Assembly: GCA_910577875.1 (NCBI GenBank)
Contig: CAJTNY010000032.1
Coordinates: 1 to 13,569 of the forward strand
Length of the DNA: 13,569 bases
DNA from: an uncultured Christensenella sp.
GTDB taxonomy: Bacteria > Bacillota > Clostridia > Christensenellales > Borkfalkiaceae
Direction of reading: 5' to 3'
Shown here: one piece after another, positions 1-6,422 of the stretch
Position numbering within the stretch: the stretch's first letter is position 1
How the letters are laid out: every line of letters begins with the position of its first letter
The notes under the pieces: generated by a model
Database searches by the model: none
The model's input: the letters and a program-made list of their open reading frames with translations, nothing else
Told to the model about the DNA's origin: nothing
Position numbers and translations under genes: made by a program

Positions 1-50
1 AGGGAATTAAAAAACTAAATTATTAAGAGTTATACTTTCAAGCAAGGACA

Positions 51-83
51 AAAGCTCTCGAACGATATGTTCGAGAGCTTTTT
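51..83. terminator. Intrinsic terminator, 12-bp perfect stem
   Basis: A perfect 12-bp inverted repeat (51-62 with 70-81) encloses a 7-nt loop and is followed on the plus strand by a run of T. The minus strand also gives TTTT after the stem, so it can stop transcripts from both directions. It would end the minus-strand flavoprotein gene just to its right and any plus-strand gene entering from the left edge. Confidence 0.85.
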
Positions 84-115
84 ACTACAAACCTTTTAGA
101 AAGATAAATTGAAAT

Positions 116-529
116 TTACAACTCTATCTTTTCTATTTTAAAATCACAGTAACATTCGGCTGTTTTGCCTATAAATTTCAATACGCAATAATCGGGGTCA
201 GTTACGCCTTGCTTGTAAAACAATTTATCGCCGAAACGCCATATTTCGTCTTTGGTTGCTTGGTCGGTACATACTTGCATTTCACCCGTAATTGTTAAGC
301 CTTGATATTTGAATTTTCCGCGTTTGTAAAAATAGACGCAAGCCTTGTTATTTGATAAATACTGTTTTATCTTGTTGGACGAGGTATTTGTAGAAAAATA
401 AATCTCGTTACCGTCTATTTTTCGGGGAGCAAGCATCGCCCTTATTACGGGATAACCTTGCTCGTTTACAGAGGCGATAAAAGCCGTCTTTTGTTCCGAT
501 ATAAAATGAAGTATTTGTGCTTTATCCAT
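116..529 (-). CDS. Pyridoxamine 5'-phosphate oxidase-like (PNPOx-fold) flavin-binding protein
   Basis: A 137-residue cytosolic protein that I assign to the small PNPOx-like split-barrel family, whose members usually bind FMN or F420. The N-terminal half shows the usual pattern: a short helix, then a strand reading TAFIASVNEQGYPVIRAM (residues about 15-32), then EIYFSTNTSSNKIKQYLSNN (about 42-61), where phosphate-binding residues normally lie, then the ACVYFY strand. The length fits single-domain members of this family, often annotated as general stress protein 26-like or pyridoxamine 5'-phosphate oxidase family protein. The true substrate cannot be read from sequence, and real PdxH activity is unlikely at this size. 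The start is supported by GGAG about 8 nt upstream. It is a single-gene unit with a plausible promoter and the terminator at 51-83. It looks somewhat more AT-rich than the genes to its right. Confidence 0.85.
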   Translation of the reverse strand: MDKAQILHFISEQKTAFIASVNEQGYPVIRAMLAPRKIDGNEIYFSTNTSSNKIKQYLSNNKACVYFYKRGKFKYQGLTITGEMQVCTDQATKDEIWRFGDKLFYKQGVTDPDYCVLKFIGKTAECYCDFKIEKIEL

Positions 530-568
530 AATATTTTCTCCGCTAAATTACTGTTTATCGTACAATTA

Positions 569-597
569 TAATATCACGAAAAATGAAAGAACGCAAC
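569..597 (-). promoter_or_regulatory. Candidate promoter of the PNPOx-like gene
   Basis: On the minus strand TTGCGT (592-597) is followed after 17 bp by TATTAT (569-574), giving a predicted start about 33 nt before the ATG. The -10 matches 5 of 6 consensus bases but the -35 only 3 of 6, so this is a moderate call. Confidence 0.45.
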
Positions 598-640
598 CGA
601 TTGAATTTTGCGGGAAATATAAAACATATCTATATCTCAC

Positions 641-658
641 TAGGCTACAAGTAGCCTA
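641..658. repeat. Perfect 8-bp inverted repeat, 2-bp spacer
   Basis: TAGGCTAC-AA-GTAGCCTA is a perfect palindrome with a 2-nt centre. No T-run follows on either strand, so it is not an ordinary terminator. It lies about 45 bp upstream of the candidate promoter of the flavoprotein gene. It could be an operator, or part of a small intergenic repeat together with the 19-codon reading frame at 645-704 on the minus strand. No function can be assigned. Confidence 0.5.
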
Positions 659-733
659 ATTCGTCCACGAAAAAAAGTACAGAAAAGGCACAGCTTAACG
701 CCATGCCTAAACCTTTTTATTTGCGTTTTATTA

Positions 734-750
734 AATTCCCTGTGGGAATT
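734..750 (-). terminator. Weak hairpin after the BspA-type gene
   Basis: AATTCCC and GGGAATT form a 7-bp stem with a 3-nt loop about 30 nt past the stop of the LRR lipoprotein gene. On the minus strand it is followed by a broken T stretch (TTTAATAAAA), so it may act as a weak terminator for that gene. No better candidate lies between 530 and 780. Confidence 0.4.
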
Positions 751-780
751 ACGGCAAATGCGAAGAAGCTTTTAATTTAT

Positions 781-1869
781 TTACCAGCTCACGGGAACAC
801 CGTTTTCGTAGTGCCAGTAATTTCCGCCCGTTTCGGGACGCGTTTCTGAATAAAAATATTTATCCGCCGAGGATATGTCGTTGCCGTTTTTGCCGATAAT
901 GATTTTTCCCCACTCCTCTTCGGTTCCCTCGTAATAGACGCAGGAAAGCGATTCACACTTATAAAAAGCGTAACTTTCTATTCTCATAACACTGACGGGA
1001 ATAACTACGCTCTCCAACAGTCCGCAGCCGTAAAAAGAAGAATACCTTACCGTACGAACTTTTTTGCCTATGCGCACGCTCGATATATTGCTTTTACTGA
1101 ACGCAAAATCGGGTATTTCGGTAATATTGTCGGATATGACTATTTTTGTCAATTTATTGCTCGAATCGCCGGGAGGAACAAACCCGACCGAACCGGCTTC
1201 GAACATAATTACGCCCCAGCCTATCGAAGTCAAGCTTTCAGGCATTATGAATTCCTTTAAAGATTTACAGCCGCCGAAAGCGCAATCGGCTATCGTTTTA
1301 AGTCCTTCGTTTAAACCCGCTTTTTTCAAATTCTCGCAGCCGACGAAAGCACATTCTCCTATGCTTTCGAGAGAAGACGGAAAAACGACGGAAGAAAGGC
1401 TGACGCACTGCGAGAACGCATAGTCCTCTATTGATTTCAGCTTATCCCCGAAATCTACGGTTTCTAAGACGGGACAATCCGCGAACGACAATTCGCCGAC
1501 CGTAACGACTTCATTACCGAACTTTATGCTTTTAAGATTTGCACAGCCGTAAAACGCTTCCTTGCCGACCGTCTTAACGCTGTCCGAAACGGTAACGGAA
1601 ACTATTCCCGGATTACAGTAAAAAGCTTTTTCGTTTATAGCCGTCACGGGCAAGCCGTTATGCGAATCGGGTATAACAACATCGGCTAGACTTACCCGGT
1701 CGACGAACCCGTCTATCGTATATCCGACTGTTTCGCCGTTTTCGGTTATGTCCGTAAATTTAAAATCAACTTCAATAATCGGAGGTTTTTCGCGCGGTTC
1801 GCAAGCCGTAAAGCCGAAAGCAAAAATTAAAGCAAACAAGGAAACCGCCGCAAAAATTCTGAATTTCAT
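781..1869 (-). CDS. BspA-type leucine-rich-repeat surface lipoprotein
   Basis: A 362-residue predicted lipoprotein. The N-terminus has a basic start, a hydrophobic core and a lipobox (FTAC, Cys23), so it should be lipidated and anchored outside the membrane. After a short beta-rich lead, residues about 65-310 hold tandem LRR_5/BspA repeats of the form AF..C..L..I.....V..IG. Instances include KAFYCNPGI, EAFYGCANLKSI, YAFSQCVSLSSV, CAFVGCENLKKA and CAFGGCKSLKEF. The C-terminus carries the YYEGTEEEWGKI segment and an aromatic NYWHYENGVPVSW end, typical of Firmicutes members of this family. Such proteins are generally thought to mediate contact with host or other surfaces, but no ligand can be inferred. 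The start is fixed by GAGAGG 7 nt upstream and by the signal peptide. It is a monocistronic gene with a perfect consensus promoter. Confidence 0.92.
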   Translation of the reverse strand: MKFRIFAAVSLFALIFAFGFTACEPREKPPIIEVDFKFTDITENGETVGYTIDGFVDRVSLADVVIPDSHNGLPVTAINEKAFYCNPGIVSVTVSDSVKTVGKEAFYGCANLKSIKFGNEVVTVGELSFADCPVLETVDFGDKLKSIEDYAFSQCVSLSSVVFPSSLESIGECAFVGCENLKKAGLNEGLKTIADCAFGGCKSLKEFIMPESLTSIGWGVIMFEAGSVGFVPPGDSSNKLTKIVISDNITEIPDFAFSKSNISSVRIGKKVRTVRYSSFYGCGLLESVVIPVSVMRIESYAFYKCESLSCVYYEGTEEEWGKIIIGKNGNDISSADKYFYSETRPETGGNYWHYENGVPVSW

Positions 1870-1899
1870 ATATTTTCCTCTCAGGTTAATATCGCTTAA

Positions 1900-1928
1900 A
1901 TTATAGCCCGTTCGGTTTGCAATGTCAA
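1900..1928 (-). promoter_or_regulatory. Perfect consensus sigma-70/A promoter of the LRR lipoprotein gene
   Basis: On the minus strand TTGACA (1923-1928) and TATAAT (1900-1905) are separated by exactly 17 bp, so both hexamers match 6 of 6. The predicted start lies about 24 nt before the ATG. This indicates strong, possibly constitutive expression. The -35 abuts the terminator of the upstream SecB-like gene. Confidence 0.9.
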
Positions 1929-1931
1929 CCC

Positions 1932-1967
1932 AAATGAAAGCCGGCGCAACGCAGTGCGTCCCGCCGG
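1932..1967 (-). terminator. Terminator of the SecB-like gene
   Basis: On the minus strand a 27-nt GC-rich hairpin (1941-1967) pairs CCGGCG with CGCCGG, then one G-G mismatch, then GACG with CGTT (one G-T pair) around a 5-nt loop. The sequence after it is CTTTCATTT, a broken T-run. It lies 14 nt past the stop codon at 1982. Confidence 0.7.
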
Positions 1968-1981
1968 TTAGATTTTGTATT

Positions 1982-2416
1982 TTAATTTAATTTATTGCTG
2001 TCGACCGAGAAAGCGTAAACGTCTCTGTCCTCTGGGAAGATAGGACCGGTGATTACAGGCAGATTCAAAGGCGAAATATATGCGCTTGCAGTAAGATTCG
2101 TAACGGCGGAACGCAGATACGGATAAATAAGTTTTGTCCCCTCTATTACGAAATTGCGTTCTTCGTTCTGGTTCGCGACTTCGACCTCGAACACTCCGAC
2201 AAGCGTTACGTTTATATCGAAAGGTTTGGGTTCGGCTTCGGTAGATTCAATCTTTACCGACAGCGCGATGAAATTGAGTTTGTCGTTGCCGGTCACCTTT
2301 CTCACCTGACGCGAAAACTGGGGTTTAATATCGAGCTTATCGTCAGGTTTAAGTTTGACGCGGTTCAGTTTGAACGACAGTTCTTCCGCGGTTATGCCTT
2401 TAAAATCGATTTTCAT
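1982..2416 (-). CDS. SecB-like protein-export chaperone family protein
   Basis: A 144-residue protein assigned to the SecB superfamily. The best support is the C-terminal third: GTKLIYPYLRSAVTNLT followed by AYISPLNLPVITGP (residues about 100-133). This matches the SecB pattern LFPYAR...DL...G.FP.L.L.P.NF in order and spacing. The N-terminal two thirds alternate like strands of a small antiparallel beta sheet, as expected. SecB keeps unfolded precursors ready for SecA, or, in some lineages, restrains toxins in toxin-antitoxin-chaperone modules. No toxin or antitoxin gene adjoins it here. I chose ATG 2416 because AGGAG lies 10 nt upstream. A longer reading frame reaching 2470 would cover the promoter -10 and adds no conserved sequence. 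It is transcribed alone, divergently from the radical SAM operon. Confidence 0.72.
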   Translation of the reverse strand: MKIDFKGITAEELSFKLNRVKLKPDDKLDIKPQFSRQVRKVTGNDKLNFIALSVKIESTEAEPKPFDINVTLVGVFEVEVANQNEERNFVIEGTKLIYPYLRSAVTNLTASAYISPLNLPVITGPIFPEDRDVYAFSVDSNKLN

Positions 2417-2441
2417 AATAATTTTACTCCTGATTGGTTCT

Positions 2442-2470
2442 ATTATATTGATAAACTTATTTATTGCCAA
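2442..2470 (-). promoter_or_regulatory. Promoter of the SecB-like gene
   Basis: On the minus strand TTGGCA (2465-2470), a 17-bp spacer and TATAAT (2442-2447) match 11 of 12 consensus bases. The predicted start is about 20 nt before the ATG at 2416, which leaves room for the AGGAG ribosome-binding site. It is back to back with the plus-strand promoter at 2490-2518. Confidence 0.85.
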
Positions 2471-2489
2471 TTAAACCCTCTTTTTTTTA

Positions 2490-2518
2490 TTGATTAAATT
2501 TTTCGGTTATTATATAAT
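2490..2518 (+). promoter_or_regulatory. Promoter of the radical SAM / DUF2344 / RNase G operon, probably leaderless
   Basis: TTGATT (2490-2495), a 17-bp spacer and TATAAT (2513-2518) match 10 of 12 consensus bases. The first plausible start codon, ATG 2526, lies only 7 nt beyond the -10 box, where transcription would begin. There is no Shine-Dalgarno sequence before that ATG. The mRNA is therefore predicted to start at or within a base or two of the AUG. Confidence 0.8.
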
Positions 2519-2525
2519 TGAAAAT

Positions 2526-4274
2526 ATGACTGTAAACCTAGAAAATCTGCGCGAACTTTTGCTTCGGGTCGAAAAACCCTCGCGCTATACTGGCGGCGAA
2601 TTCGGCGCTCCCGCGCTCGGCCAGAGCGCATTTGATTTTTGTATGTGCTTTCCCGATTTATATGAAGTCGGCATGAGCAATCTCGGCATAAAAATCGTTG
2701 CCGAAAGCATACTCGCACGAGGATATACGGCAGATTTCTGCTTTACTCCTTATAAAGATTTCGGTTCGGGACTTAAAGAACTCGGCGTGCCGCTCTACTC
2801 TCTCGGTCTTAAAAAACCGTTGTACGAATTCGATATGCTCGGATTCTCTATGCAGTTCGAGCTTTCATATACGAATATGCTGTATATGCTCGATTTGGCA
2901 GGCATTCCGCTTTTGCGCAAAGACCGCAAAAACGGAAAATATCCGCTTATCGCAATCGGCGGACCGTGCGCGGTCAACCCCGAACCCATTGCGGATTTCG
3001 TAGACATGGTTTTTATAGGCGACGGCGAAACAGTCGATGCAGACGTCGCGGATATCTATGTCAGACACGGCGGAGCAACGAAAGAGTTTTTCGAAAAAAT
3101 AACTAAGCTTGACGGGGTTTATGTTCCCGAGCTTTCGAATAAAGTCAGAAAAGCCTTAGTCAAAGACCTTGACGGCGCAATTTTCCCCGAGCGTTTTACA
3201 GTACCGAACTGCGAAAGCGTTCACGACAGAGCGGTTATAGAAGTTATGCGGGGCTGCTACCGAGGATGCCGTTTCTGTCAGGCGGGATTCATATACAGAC
3301 CCGTAAGACCGAGAAGCGTGCAAACGCTTACTAAGCAGGCTTGTTCGCTGATAGCAAATACGGGATACGACGAAGTCAGCCTGAACTCTCTTTCCACGGG
3401 TGATTACCCCGCCCTTCGCGAGCTAATAAAAAACCTCAAAAACGATTTACCAAACGGCGTTACACTTGCTCTTCCTTCACTTCGGGTTGACAGTTTCGAC
3501 GGAGAATTCGCACAGGACGCAAGAAGAGTTTCTCTCACTTTCGCGCCCGAAGCGGGCACGCAGAGGCTCCGCGACGTTATAAATAAAGACGTCACCGAAG
3601 AAGATATAATAAAAGCCGCGGAAAGCGCGTTCGACATAGGATATTCCGCGGTGAAGCTGTATTTTATGCTTGGACTCCCGACAGAAACAAACGAAGATTT
3701 AGAAGGTATCGGACGCATTTGTTCGATTATCAGATACTGTTACAAAAAGAAAAAACGGAATAAACCTTTAAGAATTTCTGTTTCCTGTTCTACTTTTATA
3801 CCGAAGCCTTTCACGCCGTTCCAATGGGAAAGGCAGGCAAACGCCGAAGAGATAAAAGCAAAGCAGGAAAAGCTTATCGATTCCCTTCGCGGCAAAGGCG
3901 TGACTTTAAATTGGAGCGACGGCTTTACCGCCAAGCTTGAAGCCGTTCTCGCGAGAGGCGACAGAAAGTTAAGCAAAGTTATAAAACTCGCATATATCAA
4001 CGGCTGTATCTTCGACGGCTGGGAAAAAGAACTAAATAAAGACGGCTGGGAAAAAGCTTTTAACGAATCGGGCATATCCCCCGACGAATATACACGAGAA
4101 CGAGAAGAAAACGAAAAACTTCCGTGGGATTTCATCGATATAGGAGTCACGAAAGAATTCCTTCTTTCCGAACGTCGCAAAGCCTACAAGGGAACTGTTA
4201 CGGGAAGCTGCCAAAATTCCTGCAAAGGTTGCGGCCTGCAAAAGCATTGTTCCGCTGCAGGAGGCACAAGATGA
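2526..4274 (+). CDS. TIGR03960 family B12-binding-type radical SAM protein
   Basis: A 582-residue putative radical SAM enzyme of unknown substrate. The N-terminal part has the family signature PDLYEVGMSNLG (residues 43-54) in a cobalamin-binding-like domain. Further on comes AIGGPCAVNPEPIADFVD, then the [4Fe-4S]/SAM motif CYRGCRFC with Cys244, Cys248 and Cys251. The FAPEAGTQRLR and YFMLGLPTE segments are typical of the SAM barrel. The tail has four clustered cysteines (562, 566, 569, 575), probably a second metal or Fe-S site. The start at 2526 matches where homologues begin (E.LL.RVEKPSRY). The 5' extension of the frame to TTG 2490 lies inside the promoter. The gene overlaps the DUF2344 gene by 4 bp (ATGA), a coupling common in Clostridia; in some genomes the two are fused. 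Association with RNase G and L21/L27 suggests RNA or ribosome modification, but this is inference. Confidence 0.93.
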   Translation: MTVNLENLRELLLRVEKPSRYTGGEFGAPALGQSAFDFCMCFPDLYEVGMSNLGIKIVAESILARGYTADFCFTPYKDFGSGLKELGVPLYSLGLKKPLYEFDMLGFSMQFELSYTNMLYMLDLAGIPLLRKDRKNGKYPLIAIGGPCAVNPEPIADFVDMVFIGDGETVDADVADIYVRHGGATKEFFEKITKLDGVYVPELSNKVRKALVKDLDGAIFPERFTVPNCESVHDRAVIEVMRGCYRGCRFCQAGFIYRPVRPRSVQTLTKQACSLIANTGYDEVSLNSLSTGDYPALRELIKNLKNDLPNGVTLALPSLRVDSFDGEFAQDARRVSLTFAPEAGTQRLRDVINKDVTEEDIIKAAESAFDIGYSAVKLYFMLGLPTETNEDLEGIGRICSIIRYCYKKKKRNKPLRISVSCSTFIPKPFTPFQWERQANAEEIKAKQEKLIDSLRGKGVTLNWSDGFTAKLEAVLARGDRKLSKVIKLAYINGCIFDGWEKELNKDGWEKAFNESGISPDEYTREREENEKLPWDFIDIGVTKEFLLSERRKAYKGTVTGSCQNSCKGCGLQKHCSAAGGTR

Positions 4275-4861
4275 TTTTGTTCAGACACACAAAGACAGAC
4301 GGCGCAGAATACCTCTCTCATCTCGATTTGCTAAGACATATAGACCGTACTTTAAAACGCGCCGGCATAACCGTAAAAACGAGTGGCGGCTTTCACCCCC
4401 ACCCTAAAATTTTTATGAACAATCCGCTCGGGCTCGGAATAAAATCGGTTGCGGAATACTGCGCGATAGAAACCGATTTCGGAGGCGACTTTAAAAAAGC
4501 GTTCAACGAAAATTCTCCGAACGGGGTCAAGTGCCTCGATTTTAAAACTTCTGAAGAAGACCCCAATTTCGCACACACAATCGAAAGATGCGGATATTCC
4601 GCGGAATGGGACGCCCCGTTCGATACGGAGAAATTTTTAACCCGAAACCGAATTATCGTCACGGACAAACGCGGACGCACGGTTGATATCAGGCCGAGAA
4701 TATATTCTCTCGAATTCAAAAACGATACGCTTTTATTCACGCTCGGCTGCGGCGAAAACAATCTCCGCCCCGACTTATTTTGCGAAATTCTGCAACACGA
4801 ATCCGGCGGAAAAGCAAGCAATATTACAAAGATTTCCGCACACGGAAAACACACATTTTAA
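4271..4861 (+). CDS. TIGR03936 family protein (DUF2344), partner of the radical SAM protein
   Basis: A 196-residue protein of unknown function in the TIGR03936/DUF2344 family. Its hallmark N-terminus is visible: a strand, then YLSHLDLLRHIDRTLKRAGI (residues about 15-34), then GGFHPHPKIFMNNPLGLGI, with the conserved GFHPHPK motif, then a VAEYC strand. The rest is a less conserved alpha/beta region. The start ATG 4271 overlaps the upstream stop as ATGA and has AGGAGG 6 nt before it, so translation is coupled to the radical SAM gene. The family is almost always next to or fused with TIGR03960, so the two probably act together. No catalytic activity is established that I can cite. The end is 12 nt before the RNase G start, in the same operon. 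Confidence 0.93.
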   Translation: MILFRHTKTDGAEYLSHLDLLRHIDRTLKRAGITVKTSGGFHPHPKIFMNNPLGLGIKSVAEYCAIETDFGGDFKKAFNENSPNGVKCLDFKTSEEDPNFAHTIERCGYSAEWDAPFDTEKFLTRNRIIVTDKRGRTVDIRPRIYSLEFKNDTLLFTLGCGENNLRPDLFCEILQHESGGKASNITKISAHGKHTF

Positions 4862-4873
4862 AGGAGCTCAACG

Positions 4874-6370
4874 GTGGCTAAAAAAACGCTATATTTTGAC
4901 AATTACTGCGATTACGTTTTGTCCGCCGTTGCCGAACACGGAAAAATCACCGATTTCAATTTCGAAAAGAAAAACAATGCTTCCGTCGTAGGTAACATTT
5001 ATAAAGGCAGAGTCGAAAATGTTTTAAACGGTATGAGCGCGGCTTTCGTAAATTGCGGTTTAGCGCGCAACTGCTATCTGTCCGCAGACGACATATTCCC
5101 CGACGCAAACAAATATGACGGAAATATAACCGAACTTCCTTCCGCGCTCAATCTTAAAGAGGGCAGCGAAATTATGGTACAAATCGTCAAAGCCCCCGTA
5201 GGAAACAAAGGAGCGCGCGTGACGGCTTTTCCCGCGTTCGTCGGAAAAAACCTGATATATACCCCCAACGCTTCGTTTATCGGAGTTTCGCGCAAAATCA
5301 AGGACGGTGAACTGAGAAAGAACCTCGTATATTCCGCGGGCAAACTCAAACGAAACGACGAAGGGCTTATCTTCCGAACCGCCGCACCGTATGCAAAGCG
5401 CGAAATAATCGAACTCGAACTCGGGTATTTGAGAAATCTGTACACAGGCGTTTATAACGCGTTTAAGAACTCAAAAGTCGGAGATTTACTGTATTCCGAT
5501 TTGGAGCTTCCTATGCGGGTAATGCGTGATACGCTAAGCTACGACATCGAACGCATAATAGTCGGCTCCGAAAGGTTGAAAAAACTTGTTTCGGAGCTTA
5601 TAAATCTATATCCTCCCGCATACAGAAAACCTGTGGTTTTACATGATTCGGGCGAGGATATGTTGCAGGAATTCGGATTAACCGAACAAATTCTCGAAAT
5701 CATATCCCCGCGCGTAGCACTTGAAAACGGAGCATATCTCATAATAGAAAAGACGGAAGCTTTGACGGTCATTGACGTAAACACTGGGAAATTCACGGGT
5801 GACGACAGCCTCGAACAGACGGTATATTACACGAATATTCTCGCCGCGCGTGAAATTGCGCGACAGGTCAAACTCAGAAATATCGGCGGCATAGTCGTGG
5901 TTGATTTTATTGATATGACGAATCCCGCCCACGGAAAATCGCTTGTCGAAGAACTCGAACGCGCTTTGAAAAACGACAGCGCAAAATGCACGGTATCCCC
6001 TATGTCAAAGTTCGGACTTGTGGAATTTACGAGAAAGCGCACGGGAACAAGCCCGCTATCGGTTCTCACAAGACCTTGCAGACACTGCAAAACCGGCTAC
6101 GTAAAAACCCCTAAATTCATCGCGCTCGGCATACGCTCCGAACTAATGAAACTTTATAAAAACGGCGTGAAAGTCGTTCGTCTGGATATGAACGCCGATT
6201 TGACTGCGGAGCTGAAAGACTGGAAGGAATTCGGCGAAGAATTAAAAAGCCGTCTTCCCGACGCCGAGATTTATTTCTCGCCGCATAGAAGCTATCCCGA
6301 AGAACAAATAAATTACCGCACGGGAAACGACGCGTTTCCTCTTCCGCAGAACGCTTTTAAATTATTCTGA
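4874..6370 (+). CDS. rng: Ribonuclease E/G family endoribonuclease
   Basis: A 498-residue endoribonuclease of the RNase E/G family, which makes single-strand cleavages in AU-rich RNA during rRNA maturation and mRNA decay. The N-terminal S1-like RNA-binding domain is seen around residues 38-75 (GNIYKGRVENVLNGMSAAFV). The catalytic DNase-I-like region holds the metal-binding aspartates Asp301 (VIDVNTGKF) and Asp344 (VVVDFIDM), nearly at E. coli RNase E positions 303 and 346. The Zn-link cysteines Cys402 and Cys405 (RPCRHCKTG) hold the dimer together. There is no long C-terminal scaffold region, so it is RNase G-sized. The start is GTG 4874, with AGGAG 7 nt upstream. It is the last gene of the three-gene operon and is followed directly by a strong terminator. 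In related genomes rplU often comes next; here three other genes intervene. Confidence 0.95.
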   Translation: MAKKTLYFDNYCDYVLSAVAEHGKITDFNFEKKNNASVVGNIYKGRVENVLNGMSAAFVNCGLARNCYLSADDIFPDANKYDGNITELPSALNLKEGSEIMVQIVKAPVGNKGARVTAFPAFVGKNLIYTPNASFIGVSRKIKDGELRKNLVYSAGKLKRNDEGLIFRTAAPYAKREIIELELGYLRNLYTGVYNAFKNSKVGDLLYSDLELPMRVMRDTLSYDIERIIVGSERLKKLVSELINLYPPAYRKPVVLHDSGEDMLQEFGLTEQILEIISPRVALENGAYLIIEKTEALTVIDVNTGKFTGDDSLEQTVYYTNILAAREIARQVKLRNIGGIVVVDFIDMTNPAHGKSLVEELERALKNDSAKCTVSPMSKFGLVEFTRKRTGTSPLSVLTRPCRHCKTGYVKTPKFIALGIRSELMKLYKNGVKVVRLDMNADLTAELKDWKEFGEELKSRLPDAEIYFSPHRSYPEEQINYRTGNDAFPLPQNAFKLF

Positions 6371-6375
6371 ACTAA

Positions 6376-6409
6376 AACCCGCCCGCAAGCATTTACTTGC
6401 GGGCGGGTT
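6376..6409. terminator. Strong bidirectional terminator between RNase G and the zinc-ribbon gene
   Basis: A perfect 14-bp GC-rich stem (6376-6389 with 6396-6409) has a 6-nt loop. The plus strand continues with ATTTATT and the minus strand with TTAG after a TT stem end (TTTTAG), so it can serve both convergent genes, which end at 6370 and 6423. Confidence 0.93.
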
Positions 6410-6422
6410 ATTTATTCGTATG

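Noticed and set aside
1..18. Open plus-strand frame ending in TAA at 16-18, perhaps the tail of an upstream gene before the terminator at 51-83
   Set aside because: Only five codons are visible, so it cannot be told from chance.
1064..1423. Open frame antisense to the LRR lipoprotein gene, and similar antisense frames inside other genes
   Set aside because: They have no ribosome-binding sites or family features, and they mirror the codon pattern of the real genes on the opposite strand.
2417..2470. Longer start for the SecB-like gene
   Set aside because: It overlaps the near-consensus promoter, and AGGAG precedes the internal ATG at 2416.
2490..2525. TTG start giving a 12-residue longer radical SAM protein
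   Set aside because: The stretch is the promoter itself (-35 and -10 boxes), has no ribosome-binding site, and homologues begin near residue MTVNLENL.
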